This document shows, piece after piece, positions 25,644 to 34,040 of a stretch of DNA of 43,821 nucleotides. The DNA is from a bacterium (GTDB taxonomy: Bacteria; Hydrothermota; Hydrothermia; LBFQ01; DSFT01). The notes under the pieces are model-generated. The model was not told the origin of the DNA. It saw only the letters and a program-made list of their open reading frames with translations, and ran no database searches. Location: positions 1 to 43,821 of the forward strand of contig JAUQPS010000005.1 of NCBI GenBank assembly GCA_030550205.1. The letters run 5' to 3'. The position numbers and the translations under genes were made by a program. Numbering within the stretch: position 1 is the first letter of the stretch; every line of letters starts with the position of its first letter.

Positions 25644-26614
25644 TTCCATCCCTCCTTTTCAACATTACCACTATCATAATTTTCAATCCATTCCCTTATA
25701 TTTTCTTTTGAAAGGGATGAAGTAAATTTTGAGAAAATTTGATGTATATTTTCCTTATCTATAATTTTTGGATAAACAATTTTTACAACCTCCTCTTTAT
25801 TAAGCTCAGAAGTAAATTGGTCAAGTATCTCTTCTAAATGTCTTACAAGAAAATAATTTTTACTAACAGCGGTTTTTAAAATTTCTATTCTTGTAAATTC
25901 AGATATTTCACTTTTTAGATTTTGAATAAGGCTTTTGAAACTTTCTTCACTTATTGGTTTTAAAGTGGGTTTTGAAATTGGAGCCAGATTTTTTACATAT
26001 AATATATTCTCATAATTTTTCTTTACTTCTACCTTTCCTTCCCACTTACTACTTTCATTTGTTACAATAACTTTATAATATCCACTTTCATTTAATGATT
26101 TGCTTGTTGGAATATCACTTTTATGAATAGGGACTGTGGAATTTTCTTTATAAATTTCAGCATTTGCTCCTTTTGGTTCTACTATTTTTAAAACTGTCTC
26201 TGATGATGGTTTTCTTATAATATAATAATCATTATATTCTTCTTTTTCTTCCTTTGTAGATAGTGATTTTACATAAAGAGTATATTCATACCCAGATTTA
26301 ATTTCAAATTTCTTAGACCAGCTATAATTTTCTTTACTTACAATAATTCTATAAAATCCTTCATCACGCGAAGATACTTTAGTTTTTGTATATGTTGTAG
26401 GAATATCAGCTTTATAAATTGGATTTGGATTATTTTCTTTTTGAATTTCAACAATAGCTCCTTCTGGTTGAAGAATTCTTATTGAGATAGTATATTTCTT
26501 ACCTTTCTTCCACAACCATAAGTAATCATTTGTTTCTTCCTTTCCTTCATAATTAGATTCTTCTTGAGATGAATATATTTCTATACTCTGAGAAATAAAG
26601 AATAAAGTTAACAT
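25640..26614 (-). CDS. Exported protein with two internal repeats and a C-terminal DUF4476-like domain
   Basis: A 324-residue protein with a very short hydrophobic start (MLTLFFIS). Two beta-rich repeats follow, one with PEGAIVEIQKENNPNPIYKA at about residue 55 and one with PKGANAEIYKENSTVPIHKS at about 150, each ending in a ...EYTLYVKSL or ...ENILYVKNL strand. The last 100 residues (FKSLIQNLKSEISEFTRI, then NYFLVRHLEEIL, KIVYPKIIDKENI) resemble DUF4476 domains of Bacteroidota. It heads a five- or six-gene envelope operon. A TAAAAT box lies 8 bases before the ATG in the 21-base gap after nusB, and the stop overlaps the next gene as ATGA. Confidence 0.72.
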   Translation of the reverse strand: MLTLFFISQSIEIYSSQEESNYEGKEETNDYLWLWKKGKKYTISIRILQPEGAIVEIQKENNPNPIYKADIPTTYTKTKVSSRDEGFYRIIVSKENYSWSKKFEIKSGYEYTLYVKSLSTKEEKEEYNDYYIIRKPSSETVLKIVEPKGANAEIYKENSTVPIHKSDIPTSKSLNESGYYKVIVTNESSKWEGKVEVKKNYENILYVKNLAPISKPTLKPISEESFKSLIQNLKSEISEFTRIEILKTAVSKNYFLVRHLEEILDQFTSELNKEEVVKIVYPKIIDKENIHQIFSKFTSSLSKENIREWIENYDSGNVEKEGWK

Positions 26615-26622
26615 AGTTGATA

Positions 26623-26628
26623 ATTTTA
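26623..26628 (-). promoter_or_regulatory. -10 box of the DUF4476/CsgG-like envelope operon
   Basis: The minus strand reads ACTTTAAAATTATCAACT then ATG 26614: TAAAAT with an 8-base spacer within the 21 bases after nusB. Confidence 0.62.
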
Positions 26629-26635
26629 AAGTTAT

Positions 26636-27127
26636 TCAAACCTTTAAACCTTTTACAATTCCATCTAATATTGCATTTATAAGTTTAACTGCCTCCTGGG
26701 AAACGAAATAATCTCCTATACTTAAAGCTTCTGAAATTATTACTTTATAAGGGGTATTTAATGCTAATAGTTCAGAGACAGCGGTTTTTAAAATTGACTT
26801 TTCCAACAAAAATATCCTTTCATAATCCCAATCTCCTTTAATATTTTCTCTTAAAATCATCTCAATTTTTTCCTTATTTTCTTTATAGCTATTTATAATT
26901 GCTTTTGAAAAATTTAAAATTTCATCCCAATTCTCCAAGTCTTTTATAAATTTTTCCCTTATTTTTTCTTTCTTAATTTCATTTATTATAGACATAAAAT
27001 ATTCTTTTTTCATCCTTGAAATACTTTCAAATACTTCATCTATATTTAAATTCAATAATTCTGCATTATATATTGTTTCAACGACAATAGCCCTCGCAAG
27101 TCTTCTGCCATGAAAAGGATAAATCAT
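26636..27127 (-). CDS. nusB: Transcription antitermination factor NusB
   Basis: The 163-residue all-helical protein matches NusB, which binds boxA RNA with NusE for rRNA antitermination. Blocks: GRRLARAIVVETIYNAEL at the N-terminus (the Arg/Ala-rich RNA-binding helix), then ERIFLLEKSILKTAVSELL near residue 105, TPYKVIISEALSIGDYF near residue 125 and a C-terminal INAILDGIVKGL. The middle helix segment is longer than in E. coli. It is preceded by a small membrane-protein gene with a 3-base gap, so the two are cotranscribed. Its end is followed by the promoter of the envelope operon. Confidence 0.93.
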   Translation of the reverse strand: MIYPFHGRRLARAIVVETIYNAELLNLNIDEVFESISRMKKEYFMSIINEIKKEKIREKFIKDLENWDEILNFSKAIINSYKENKEKIEMILRENIKGDWDYERIFLLEKSILKTAVSELLALNTPYKVIISEALSIGDYFVSQEAVKLINAILDGIVKGLKV

Positions 27128-27130
27128 AAT

Positions 27131-27571
27131 TCACACTACCTCAACACTTGTATATTTACTAATTTGAGATAAAATTTCTTCAATTTGCTCATTTCTTAAA
27201 CCTACTAAGGGAATAGGGATTTTAATTTTGCTTATTAAAACTAAATAAATTATATGATTTTCACTATCATATTGGACATTTTTTATTTGTCTCCATAGAT
27301 ATTTACCCTTTTGAACTTCAAGTTCAAGTTCTTCTGCAATGGGCTTTGGAATTTTAAAAAATATCCCTTCATTATCAATTTTTATATCAAAATCTGAAAG
27401 GATTCTATATTTTCTATAAAGAATGGAAACAACAATTGTTGAAACAACAGCTAATGCTATTGAAATCATTATAAGTATATTAAATTTCTTAAATAAAATA
27501 AAGTAAAGAAAGTCAAATATCAAAACAAGAATTGTAAATATCAGAAAAGATAAAAAATAAAATTTCATCAA
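27131..27571 (-). CDS. Small two-span membrane protein of unknown function
   Basis: The 146-residue protein has two membrane helices (about residues 3-27 and 32-50) followed by a soluble beta-rich domain ending in a short amphipathic helix (NEQIEEILSQI). It looks like a PH-like or YcxB-type membrane protein but no family is certain. The start is either TTG 27571 or ATG 27568, the next codon. The TTG is 7 bases after the TAAAAT box, the modal spacing in this window, which favours it. It diverges from copA across only 18 bases that hold a perfect 16-base palindrome. Confidence 0.65.
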   Translation of the reverse strand: MMKFYFLSFLIFTILVLIFDFLYFILFKKFNILIMISIALAVVSTIVVSILYRKYRILSDFDIKIDNEGIFFKIPKPIAEELELEVQKGKYLWRQIKNVQYDSENHIIYLVLISKIKIPIPLVGLRNEQIEEILSQISKYTSVEVV

Positions 27572-27587
27572 CTTTAAAATTTTAAAG
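27572..27587. promoter_or_regulatory. Perfect 16-base palindrome serving as divergent promoter
   Basis: CTTTAAAATTTTAAAG is its own reverse complement and fills almost all of the 18 bases between copA (ATG 27590) and the divergent membrane-protein gene (TTG 27571). A TAAAAT box can be read on each strand: 27575-27580 on plus, 9 bases from the ATG, and 27579-27584 on minus, 7 bases from the TTG. Confidence 0.68.
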
Positions 27588-27589
27588 CT

Positions 27590-29863
27590 ATGACAAAAAT
27601 AATAAAACTTCCTGTAAGAGGTATGACTTGTTCAAATTGTGCAAGAACAGTTAAAAATGTAATTAAAAGTTATGAAGATGTGAAGTTTGTAGATGTGGAT
27701 TTAGCAAGTGAATTGCTAATTGTTGAGTTTGAAAAGAATTTTAATTTCAAAAAGGCAAAGCAAGAATTATCAAGCATAGGATATGAAATTTTAACGAAAA
27801 ATGTTGAAATTTATATTCCAATGTTTGATAAAAATTTAGAGAATTATTTAATAAATGAAAGTTCTATTTTATCTTATTATTATGATTTTGAAAGCAAAGT
27901 TTTAAAGTTAGAAATTTCTCCATTAAAAGATATTAATGATATTTTAAGGGATATTAGAGAACTTGGATATAAGGCTCATTTATTAAGTGAGGGTAAAAGT
28001 GCATTTGATATTGAATATGAAGAAAGGAAGAAAGAGTTAAATGATATAAAAAGAAGGGCTTTATTTTCTTCAATTCTTTCAATTCCACTCTTATTACATG
28101 AATTTTCAATGCCTTTACATCCTATTATTCAACTTATTCTTACAATACCTATTCAATTTTATTTTGGTTTATACTTTATAAAAAATGCTATAAAATCTTT
28201 AAAAGCTAAAAATTTAGATATGAATGTATTAATATCCCTTGGAACCCTTTCTGCATTCTTTGGTTCATTTTTACATTTTATAAATCCACAAACTTTTCAC
28301 CACGTTTATTTTGCAACAAGTGGTATTATAATAAGTGTTATTTTAATTGGAAAATTTTTTGAAGAAAGGGCAAAATTTAAAGTTTTTGAAAATTTAAGAA
28401 ATTTATATGTTCAAAAGCCTAAAAAAGTTATTATTTTGGATAATAATAAGGAAGTAGAAATTGATATTAGTGATTTAAAAGAAGGAGATATTTTTATAGT
28501 AAAGGAAGGATTTTTAGTTCCTGCTGATGGGGTTATAATTGAGGGAGAAGGTTATGTTGATGAAAGTGCTTTTAGTGGAGAGTTTAAACCTGTTAAAAAA
28601 TCTAAAAATGATGAAGTTTTTCAAGGAACTATTCTTAAAGAAGGATATTTGAAAGTAAAAGCATTAAGAGTTGGAAGTAATACATTATTTAATGAGATTT
28701 TAAAAATTTCAAGGTATGCTCAAAGGGAAAAATCAGTTCTTGAAAGTTTAGCGGATAGAGTATCAGCGATATTTACTCCAACTGTTGTTATATTTTCAAT
28801 AATTGTATTTATATTTTGGTTTATAAAAGCTAATTTTGAGATTGCACTTTTGAAATTAATATCTGTTCTTGTTATTGCTTGTCCTTGTGCAATTGGAATT
28901 GCTATTCCACTTGTTATAGCAGTTAGTATTAATAAAGCTCTTAAAAATGGTATAATTATTAAAAATTCCGCTTCTCTTGAAAGAGCTAATAAAATTGATA
29001 TTATTATATTTGATAAAACAGGAACACTTACAGAAGGAAAATTAACATTAAAAAGTAATATACCTTATGAGCATTTAATTTATTTAGCATCAATTGAAAA
29101 ATTGAATGAGCATCCTATCTCAAAAGCAATTTTGAATAATTATAATGGAGAATTTTACGAGGTTAAAGAATTTGAATATATAAGAGGGGAGGGGATTAGA
29201 GGAATTGTGAATAATAGAAAAGTAATTGTAGGAAATAGGAAATTATTTGAAAGAGAACATTTAAATGTTAATTTTGATATTGGTTATTATATTGAAGGAT
29301 ATGGAGCTTTTGAGCTTGTTTTTGAAGATGTAATAAAAGAAAATGCTAAAAAGTTAATAGATATTCTTAAAAAGAAGAATTATAAAATAATTGTTTTAAG
29401 TGGTGATAGTTATGAGAATGTTAAAAAGGTTTGTAATGAACTTGGAATAGAAGAATTTTATTCAAATTTAAGTCCATTTGATAAATTAAAATTTGTAGAA
29501 AATTTAAAGGAAAAGGGGCATAAAGTGTTATATATAGGAGATGGAATTAATGATGCTATTGTTCTTTCAAAAGCAGATTTATCAATTGCAGTTTCAAATG
29601 CTCTTGATATTGTAAAAGAGAGTGGAGATATTATTCTTATTAAGAGTGATATTGATGGAATTTTGAAAGCTTTTGAAATTTCTAAAATTGCAAGTAGTAA
29701 AATGAGATGGAATTTATTTTGGACATTTTTCTATAATATCGTTCTTATACCTTTTGCAGGTTTTTATATTTCTTTTCATCCAATATATTCTGCTTTTGCA
29801 ATGGCTCTTTCTGATATCTTTGTAGTCTCAAATGCTATTTATAATTGGAAAATAAAGCTTTAA
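27590..29863 (+). CDS. copA: Copper-type P1B ATPase
   Basis: The 757-residue protein has an N-terminal HMA domain with MTCSNC at residues 10-15, a second HMA-like domain that lacks CxxC, and eight expected membrane spans. The metal site CPC is at 431-433, the phosphorylated Asp475 is in DKTGTLTEG, and HPIS follows near residue 505. GDGINDA is near residue 650. These mark a Cu(I)-type exporter. Three features are off-consensus: SGE instead of TGE in the actuator (ESAFSGEFKPV), GDGINDAI where Pro is usual, and MALSD where MxxSS is usual in the last span. No CopZ or CsoR is near. It is leaderless, with a TAAAAT box 9 bases before the ATG. Confidence 0.92.
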   Translation: MTKIIKLPVRGMTCSNCARTVKNVIKSYEDVKFVDVDLASELLIVEFEKNFNFKKAKQELSSIGYEILTKNVEIYIPMFDKNLENYLINESSILSYYYDFESKVLKLEISPLKDINDILRDIRELGYKAHLLSEGKSAFDIEYEERKKELNDIKRRALFSSILSIPLLLHEFSMPLHPIIQLILTIPIQFYFGLYFIKNAIKSLKAKNLDMNVLISLGTLSAFFGSFLHFINPQTFHHVYFATSGIIISVILIGKFFEERAKFKVFENLRNLYVQKPKKVIILDNNKEVEIDISDLKEGDIFIVKEGFLVPADGVIIEGEGYVDESAFSGEFKPVKKSKNDEVFQGTILKEGYLKVKALRVGSNTLFNEILKISRYAQREKSVLESLADRVSAIFTPTVVIFSIIVFIFWFIKANFEIALLKLISVLVIACPCAIGIAIPLVIAVSINKALKNGIIIKNSASLERANKIDIIIFDKTGTLTEGKLTLKSNIPYEHLIYLASIEKLNEHPISKAILNNYNGEFYEVKEFEYIRGEGIRGIVNNRKVIVGNRKLFEREHLNVNFDIGYYIEGYGAFELVFEDVIKENAKKLIDILKKKNYKIIVLSGDSYENVKKVCNELGIEEFYSNLSPFDKLKFVENLKEKGHKVLYIGDGINDAIVLSKADLSIAVSNALDIVKESGDIILIKSDIDGILKAFEISKIASSKMRWNLFWTFFYNIVLIPFAGFYISFHPIYSAFAMALSDIFVVSNAIYNWKIKL

Positions 29864-29866
29864 AAT
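29861..29866 (+). promoter_or_regulatory. -10 box of the coiled-coil/panC/trpS unit, containing the copA stop codon
   Basis: GCTTTAAAATTTTCTTT then ATG 29874, a 7-base spacer. The first three bases of the box are the TAA stop of copA. Confidence 0.66.
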
Positions 29867-29873
29867 TTTCTTT

Positions 29874-30974
29874 ATGATAGAAAAAATAAACAAGATATTA
29901 GAAAAACTTCCAGAAGAATATAGAGATTCCATAAGAGAAATTGTAGAAATCATAATAAAGGAGGAGATCGAGCAAAATAGGAGAATGATACAAGAGCTAT
30001 GGGATATAATTAGGGAGGGAAATAGAGCTCATAATGAAAGGTTTGACAGGTTAGAAAAGGCCTTAATTGAGCTAACCAAAGTAAGTAAGGAGCAGGGTGA
30101 AAGGATAGATATATTAGAGAAAGCTTTGATTGAATTAACTGAAAGAGTAAATGTTTTAGCACAAGCAGTTAGTGAATTAAGAGAAGTAAGTAAAGAGCAT
30201 AGTGAGAAAATAATTGAGCTAACACATGCAGTAAATGAATTAAGACAAGCTATTAAGGAAAGCAATCAAAGAATGGATAGAATGGAGCAAAGAATGAATG
30301 AAGAATTTCAAAGAATATGGCAAGCTATTGAAAGTTTAACAAAGTCTGTAAATGAATTAAGAGAAATAACAAAAGAACATGGAGAAAGAATAGAAAAATT
30401 AGAAAAAGCGGTAATGGAATTAACACAAGCAGTAAGTGAATTAAGACAAGCAGTAAATGAACTAAGACAAATAACAAAAGAACAAGGTGAAAGGATAGAT
30501 AGATTAGAAAAGGCTTTAATTGAACTAACTGAAAGAATAAACAACTTAACAAAAGCTTTTGAAAGGTCAGAAAAAGTTAATAAACAAACAAGGAAAAAAC
30601 TTGAAACATTAAGTGATAATTTTGGATATTTACTTGAAGATAGAGCAATCAGATATTTGCCAAAACTTCTAAAAGAAAAATATAACATTGAGATAATTGA
30701 ACCACTTAAAAGAGGATATATAAAATTAGGAAAAAAATATATAGAGGTGAATATATATGGAAAGGGCAAAAGAGATGGAGAAGAATTTATAATTATAGGT
30801 GAAGCGAAAACGAGATTAAGTCAAAAAGAAGTTAATAAATTTATAGAGAAGTGTAATGAGATAGGTGGGAGGCAATTTAGAATTTTGATTAGTTATCTTA
30901 TTCCACCACAATTAGAAAACATACTTTTGAACAATAATATAGAATTTATAAATTCTTATGAACTTGAGATATGA
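29874..30974 (+). CDS. Long coiled-coil protein with PD-(D/E)XK-like C-terminal domain (DUF3782-like)
   Basis: The 366-residue protein has a helical N-terminus, then about 180 residues of heptad coiled coil (residues about 50-235) built of repeats such as [17 protein letters not shown] and [19 protein letters not shown]-terminal domain of about 110 residues follows. It contains Asp301 and Glu310-Ala-Lys312 (GEAK), a good match to the D...ExK catalytic core of PD-(D/E)XK nucleases. Proteins of this shape are known in archaea and thermophilic bacteria but lack an assigned role. It has its own promoter, whose -10 box includes the copA stop codon, and ATGA overlap with panC. Codon use is richer in GAG/AGG than its neighbours. 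Confidence 0.72.
   Translation: MIEKINKILEKLPEEYRDSIREIVEIIIKEEIEQNRRMIQELWDIIREGNRAHNERFDRLEKALIELTKVSKEQGERIDILEKALIELTERVNVLAQAVSELREVSKEHSEKIIELTHAVNELRQAIKESNQRMDRMEQRMNEEFQRIWQAIESLTKSVNELREITKEHGERIEKLEKAVMELTQAVSELRQAVNELRQITKEQGERIDRLEKALIELTERINNLTKAFERSEKVNKQTRKKLETLSDNFGYLLEDRAIRYLPKLLKEKYNIEIIEPLKRGYIKLGKKYIEVNIYGKGKRDGEEFIIIGEAKTRLSQKEVNKFIEKCNEIGGRQFRILISYLIPPQLENILLNNNIEFINSYELEI
30035..30570 (+). repeat. Degenerate in-frame repeats coding the coiled coil
   Basis: Near-identical blocks recur in frame, for example GAAAGGATAGATATATTAGA near 30098 and GAAAGGATAGATAGATTAGA near 30490, each followed by codons for [10 protein letters not shown]. They encode heptad-based units, with intermediate copies near 30185 and 30380. 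The pattern suggests growth of the coiled coil by internal duplication. Confidence 0.6.
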
Positions 30975-31840
30975 AAGTTATTAAAAGCATAGGTGAAATG
31001 ATGGATTTGTCAGAAGTTTATAGAAGGGAAGGTAAAACCATAGGATTTGTTCCTACTATGGGTTATTTACATGAAGGCCATTTATCATTATTTAGAATAG
31101 CACGAAAAAAATCACATATTTTAGTAGTTTCTATTTTTGTAAATCCATTACAATTTGGACCTAATGAAGATTTTAAGGAATATCCAAGAGATTTGGAAAG
31201 AGATTTAAAATTATGTGAAAAGGAGAATGTTGATATTGTATTTGTTCCTGATGAAAAAGAAATGTATTTAGAAGATTTTTCAACATATGTTGAAGTGAAA
31301 AATTTGGATGAAGAGCTTTGTGGAAAGTTTAGACCAGGGCATTTTAGGGGAGTTGCAACAGTTGTTCTTAAATTATTTAATATTGTAAAACCTCATATTG
31401 CAGTATTTGGTTTAAAAGATGCACAACAATATTTCATAATTAAAAGAATGGTAAGAGATTTAAATTTAGATATTACAATTATTCCAGGACCAACTATTAG
31501 AGAATCTGATGGACTTGCAATGTCTTCAAGAAATGTATATTTAAATCCAGAAGAAAGAAAACAAGCAACAGTTTTATATAAATCTCTAATGCTTGCTAAA
31601 AATTTAATTGAAAATGGTGAAAGAGATAGTAATAAAATAATAAGTGAGATGGAAAAATTTATAATAGAAAATGCACCACTTGCTAAAATTCAATATATTC
31701 AAATTGTTGATACAAAAAATTTAAAACCAATAAGCGAAATTAAAGGGGAAGTTTTAATAGCCTTAGCGGTTTTCTTTGGAAAAACAAGATTAATTGATAA
31801 TATTATAATTTCTTTAGATGGGAGCACAAATATAATATGA
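30971..31840 (+). CDS. panC: Pantothenate synthetase (pantoate--beta-alanine ligase)
   Basis: The 289-residue protein is PanC, which joins pantoate and beta-alanine with ATP in CoA biosynthesis. Motifs in order: [14 protein letters not shown] near residue 28 (HxGH nucleotide site), [14 protein letters not shown] near residue 56, [16 protein letters not shown] near residue 147 and the KMSKS-equivalent [11 protein letters not shown] near residue 178. Length is normal. Start and stop overlap the neighbours as ATGA, so it is translated with the coiled-coil gene and trpS. No panB or panD is in the window. Confidence 0.96.
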   Translation: MKVIKSIGEMMDLSEVYRREGKTIGFVPTMGYLHEGHLSLFRIARKKSHILVVSIFVNPLQFGPNEDFKEYPRDLERDLKLCEKENVDIVFVPDEKEMYLEDFSTYVEVKNLDEELCGKFRPGHFRGVATVVLKLFNIVKPHIAVFGLKDAQQYFIIKRMVRDLNLDITIIPGPTIRESDGLAMSSRNVYLNPEERKQATVLYKSLMLAKNLIENGERDSNKIISEMEKFIIENAPLAKIQYIQIVDTKNLKPISEIKGEVLIALAVFFGKTRLIDNIIISLDGSTNII

Positions 31841-33021
31841 TAGTGCTTTCTGGAATGCGCCCAACAGGTAAATTACATATTGGACATTTAGTAGGTGTTT
31901 TAGAAAATTGGAAAGAATTACAAAATAAATATAATTGTTATTTTTTCATTGCAGATTATCATGCTCTAACAGATGATATAAAAATAGCTTTTGAAATAAA
32001 ATCTAATACTATTGAAGTTTTAAAAGATTGGTTAAGTGTAGGAATTGACCCCAAGAAAAGTGTTTTATTTGTTCAATCAAAAGTTAAACAACATTCAGAA
32101 TTTCATATCATTTTATCAATGTTAGTCTCAATAAGTAGATTATTTAGAGTTCCTACATATAAAGAGAAAGTTGAAGAGTTAAGAAAAAAGGGAATAGAAA
32201 CAAAATTTCATCTAAATATAGATGAAGAAAGAGTTGAACATATTATTAGAAGTGATGTGGATTTTATAATGAAAACATTTGATATTGAAGTAGATAAGCA
32301 GAAGATAAAAGATCAAATATATAGGAAATTAAAGGGAGATTTTTTAGAGTTATTAAGGGAATTTATGAAAACTTCAATAGAATTAGAAGAAATACCTGTT
32401 AATGCAGAAATAAGTTATGGATTTCTTGGTTATCCAGTTTTACAAAGCTCAGATATTTTAATTTATAGAGCAAATTATGTTCCAATTGGTCAAGATCAAT
32501 TATCACATTTAGAACTTACAAGAGAATTGGCAAGAAAGTTCAATAATATATTTGGAGAAATTTTCCCAATTCCAGAACCTTTATTAACGGAATTTCCAAA
32601 AGTTCTTGGTATAGATGGAAGGAAAATGAGTAAAAGCTATAATAATGCTATTTATATTTCTGATGATAGTAATACAATAAAAGAGAAATTAAGAAAATAC
32701 TATACTGACCCTCAAAAAATTAGAAAAAATGATCCAGGAAGACCAGATATTTGTCCAATTTATTATTTACAAAAAATTTTCAATAAGGAAGAAAGAGAAG
32801 AAATTTATAATGATTGTAAGAGTGGAAAACTTGGATGCGTGGATTGTAAATTAAAGCTTTTTAATAAGATGGATAAATTCTTAGAACCAATAAGAGAAAA
32901 AAGAGAAAAAATTAAAGAAGATGAGATTTTGAATATATTAAATGAAGGCTCACAAAAAGCGAGAAATAGGGCAGAAGAAACGATGAATTTAGTTTTAAAG
33001 TCAATGAATTTAGAATTCTAA
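31837..33021 (+). CDS. trpS: Tryptophanyl-tRNA synthetase, probable [4Fe-4S] type with an insertion
   Basis: This class I synthetase charges tRNA-Trp. HIGH is at residues 14-17 ([10 protein letters not shown]), [15 protein letters not shown] is the Trp pocket and KMSKS is at 263-267. At 394 residues it is longer than the usual 330-350. Much of the excess lies between Tyr108 and Asn189, a Lys/Glu-rich helical insertion between TYKEKV and the GFLGYPVL block. Cys306, Cys327, Cys334 and Cys337 form C-x20-C-x6-C-x2-C in the C-terminal domain, close to the C-x22-C-x6-C-x2-C cluster site known in the Thermotoga enzyme. ATGA overlap with panC; it abuts a convergent recF-like gene with one base between stops. 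Confidence 0.95.
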   Translation: MIVLSGMRPTGKLHIGHLVGVLENWKELQNKYNCYFFIADYHALTDDIKIAFEIKSNTIEVLKDWLSVGIDPKKSVLFVQSKVKQHSEFHIILSMLVSISRLFRVPTYKEKVEELRKKGIETKFHLNIDEERVEHIIRSDVDFIMKTFDIEVDKQKIKDQIYRKLKGDFLELLREFMKTSIELEEIPVNAEISYGFLGYPVLQSSDILIYRANYVPIGQDQLSHLELTRELARKFNNIFGEIFPIPEPLLTEFPKVLGIDGRKMSKSYNNAIYISDDSNTIKEKLRKYYTDPQKIRKNDPGRPDICPIYYLQKIFNKEEREEIYNDCKSGKLGCVDCKLKLFNKMDKFLEPIREKREKIKEDEILNILNEGSQKARNRAEETMNLVLKSMNLEF

Positions 33022-33022
33022 A

Positions 33023-34027
33023 TTACATATAAGTATTCAAATTTATAACATGGCCTTTTAAATGTGATACAGGTTTTACAGATGTAATTATAAATTGTAA
33101 GTTCATATCTTTAACACTATCAAAAAATGATTGAAGTTTATATTCATCTAAAACATTAAAAGGATCATCAAAAATTACAATAGGTTCTATATCTTTTGTA
33201 GATTTAATTAATTTAATCATAGCAATTGCAAGATCAAGGAAAATTTTTCTTCTTTCACCTTCTGAAGCAAAAATTTTCGCATTATGCTCCTTATAATAGA
33301 AATTATAATCATCTCTATGAGGACCTACTATACTAAATCCCTTTTCCATCTCCACTTCTAAAAATTCATCAAAAGATTTATCTTTTAAGGAATTGTAATA
33401 ATCCATTTTAACATCCTTATCTATTTCATTTATAAGGCTATTTAACTTTTTAATATATTCTTCACGCATTTTTATAAGGTATTGTGCATATTGTTCTAAT
33501 TGTTTATTCCAGACGGATACATCACCTTTTTGTTTTAATGCTTCATTTTTTTGCAATAATATCTTTCTATATTTATAAAGATTTGAATAATATTCATAGT
33601 TTAGAGTAGAGAAGAACCAATCAAAAAATTTTCTTCTCATACTTGGAGTTTGGTCAATTAAAGTATAGTTATTTGTGTAAAATGTTAAAATTGGAAATTC
33701 TTTAATAAGATGTGAAAACAATTTAACTTTTTTACCATTTAAAGTTATAGTTTTTAATCCTCCTTTTTGATATGTTATAAGTATGTCATTTTCAATTAGA
33801 TTTTGGATTTTTGCTTTTATTGAAAATCCATTCTCATTAAACTTAATTAGGTGTTCGTCTTTTACTTTCCTAAAAGATTTAGGAGTAGAGATATAGCTAA
33901 TTGCCTCAATAATGGTGGTCTTTCCAGTTCCATTTTTACCAATAATGAAGTTTATTCCATCATGGAAGTTTAACTTTATATAACTAAACTTTTTAAAGTT
34001 TATAAGCTCAAGCTCTTTTATCCTCAT
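33023..34027 (-). CDS. RecF-like ATPase, downstream copy of a tandem pair
   Basis: From ATG 34027 the protein has 334 residues. It shows the RecF/SMC-type ATPase layout: KELELINFKKF and Walker A GKNGTGKTTIIEAISYI at the N-terminus, then RRKFFDWFFSTLNYEYY, the RecF-like VGPHRDDYNF, signature SEGERRKIFLDLA and Walker B IVIFDDPFNVLD. RecF loads RecA at gaps with RecO and RecR. The longest frame adds 11 codons upstream, but a TAAAAT box ends 7 bases before ATG 34027, which fixes the start. It is clearly related to the next gene along its whole length, so one ancestral gene was duplicated. Which copy, if either, is the working RecF cannot be decided. Confidence 0.82.
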   Translation of the reverse strand: MRIKELELINFKKFSYIKLNFHDGINFIIGKNGTGKTTIIEAISYISTPKSFRKVKDEHLIKFNENGFSIKAKIQNLIENDILITYQKGGLKTITLNGKKVKLFSHLIKEFPILTFYTNNYTLIDQTPSMRRKFFDWFFSTLNYEYYSNLYKYRKILLQKNEALKQKGDVSVWNKQLEQYAQYLIKMREEYIKKLNSLINEIDKDVKMDYYNSLKDKSFDEFLEVEMEKGFSIVGPHRDDYNFYYKEHNAKIFASEGERRKIFLDLAIAMIKLIKSTKDIEPIVIFDDPFNVLDEYKLQSFFDSVKDMNLQFIITSVKPVSHLKGHVINLNTYM

Positions 34028-34034
34028 ACTGAAA

Positions 34035-34040
34035 ATTTTA
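34035..34040 (-). promoter_or_regulatory. -10 box of the downstream recF-like gene, containing the upstream recF-like stop codon
   Basis: The minus strand reads CCTTTAAAATTTTCAGT then ATG 34027, a 7-base spacer. The TAA at 34038-34040 ends the upstream recF-like gene. This spacing fixes the start. Confidence 0.66.

Noticed and set aside
27572-27587. Palindrome as a transcription-factor operator
   Set aside because: Half of it is the same CTTTAAAATTTT element found before unrelated genes, so promoter overlap explains the symmetry without a specific regulator.
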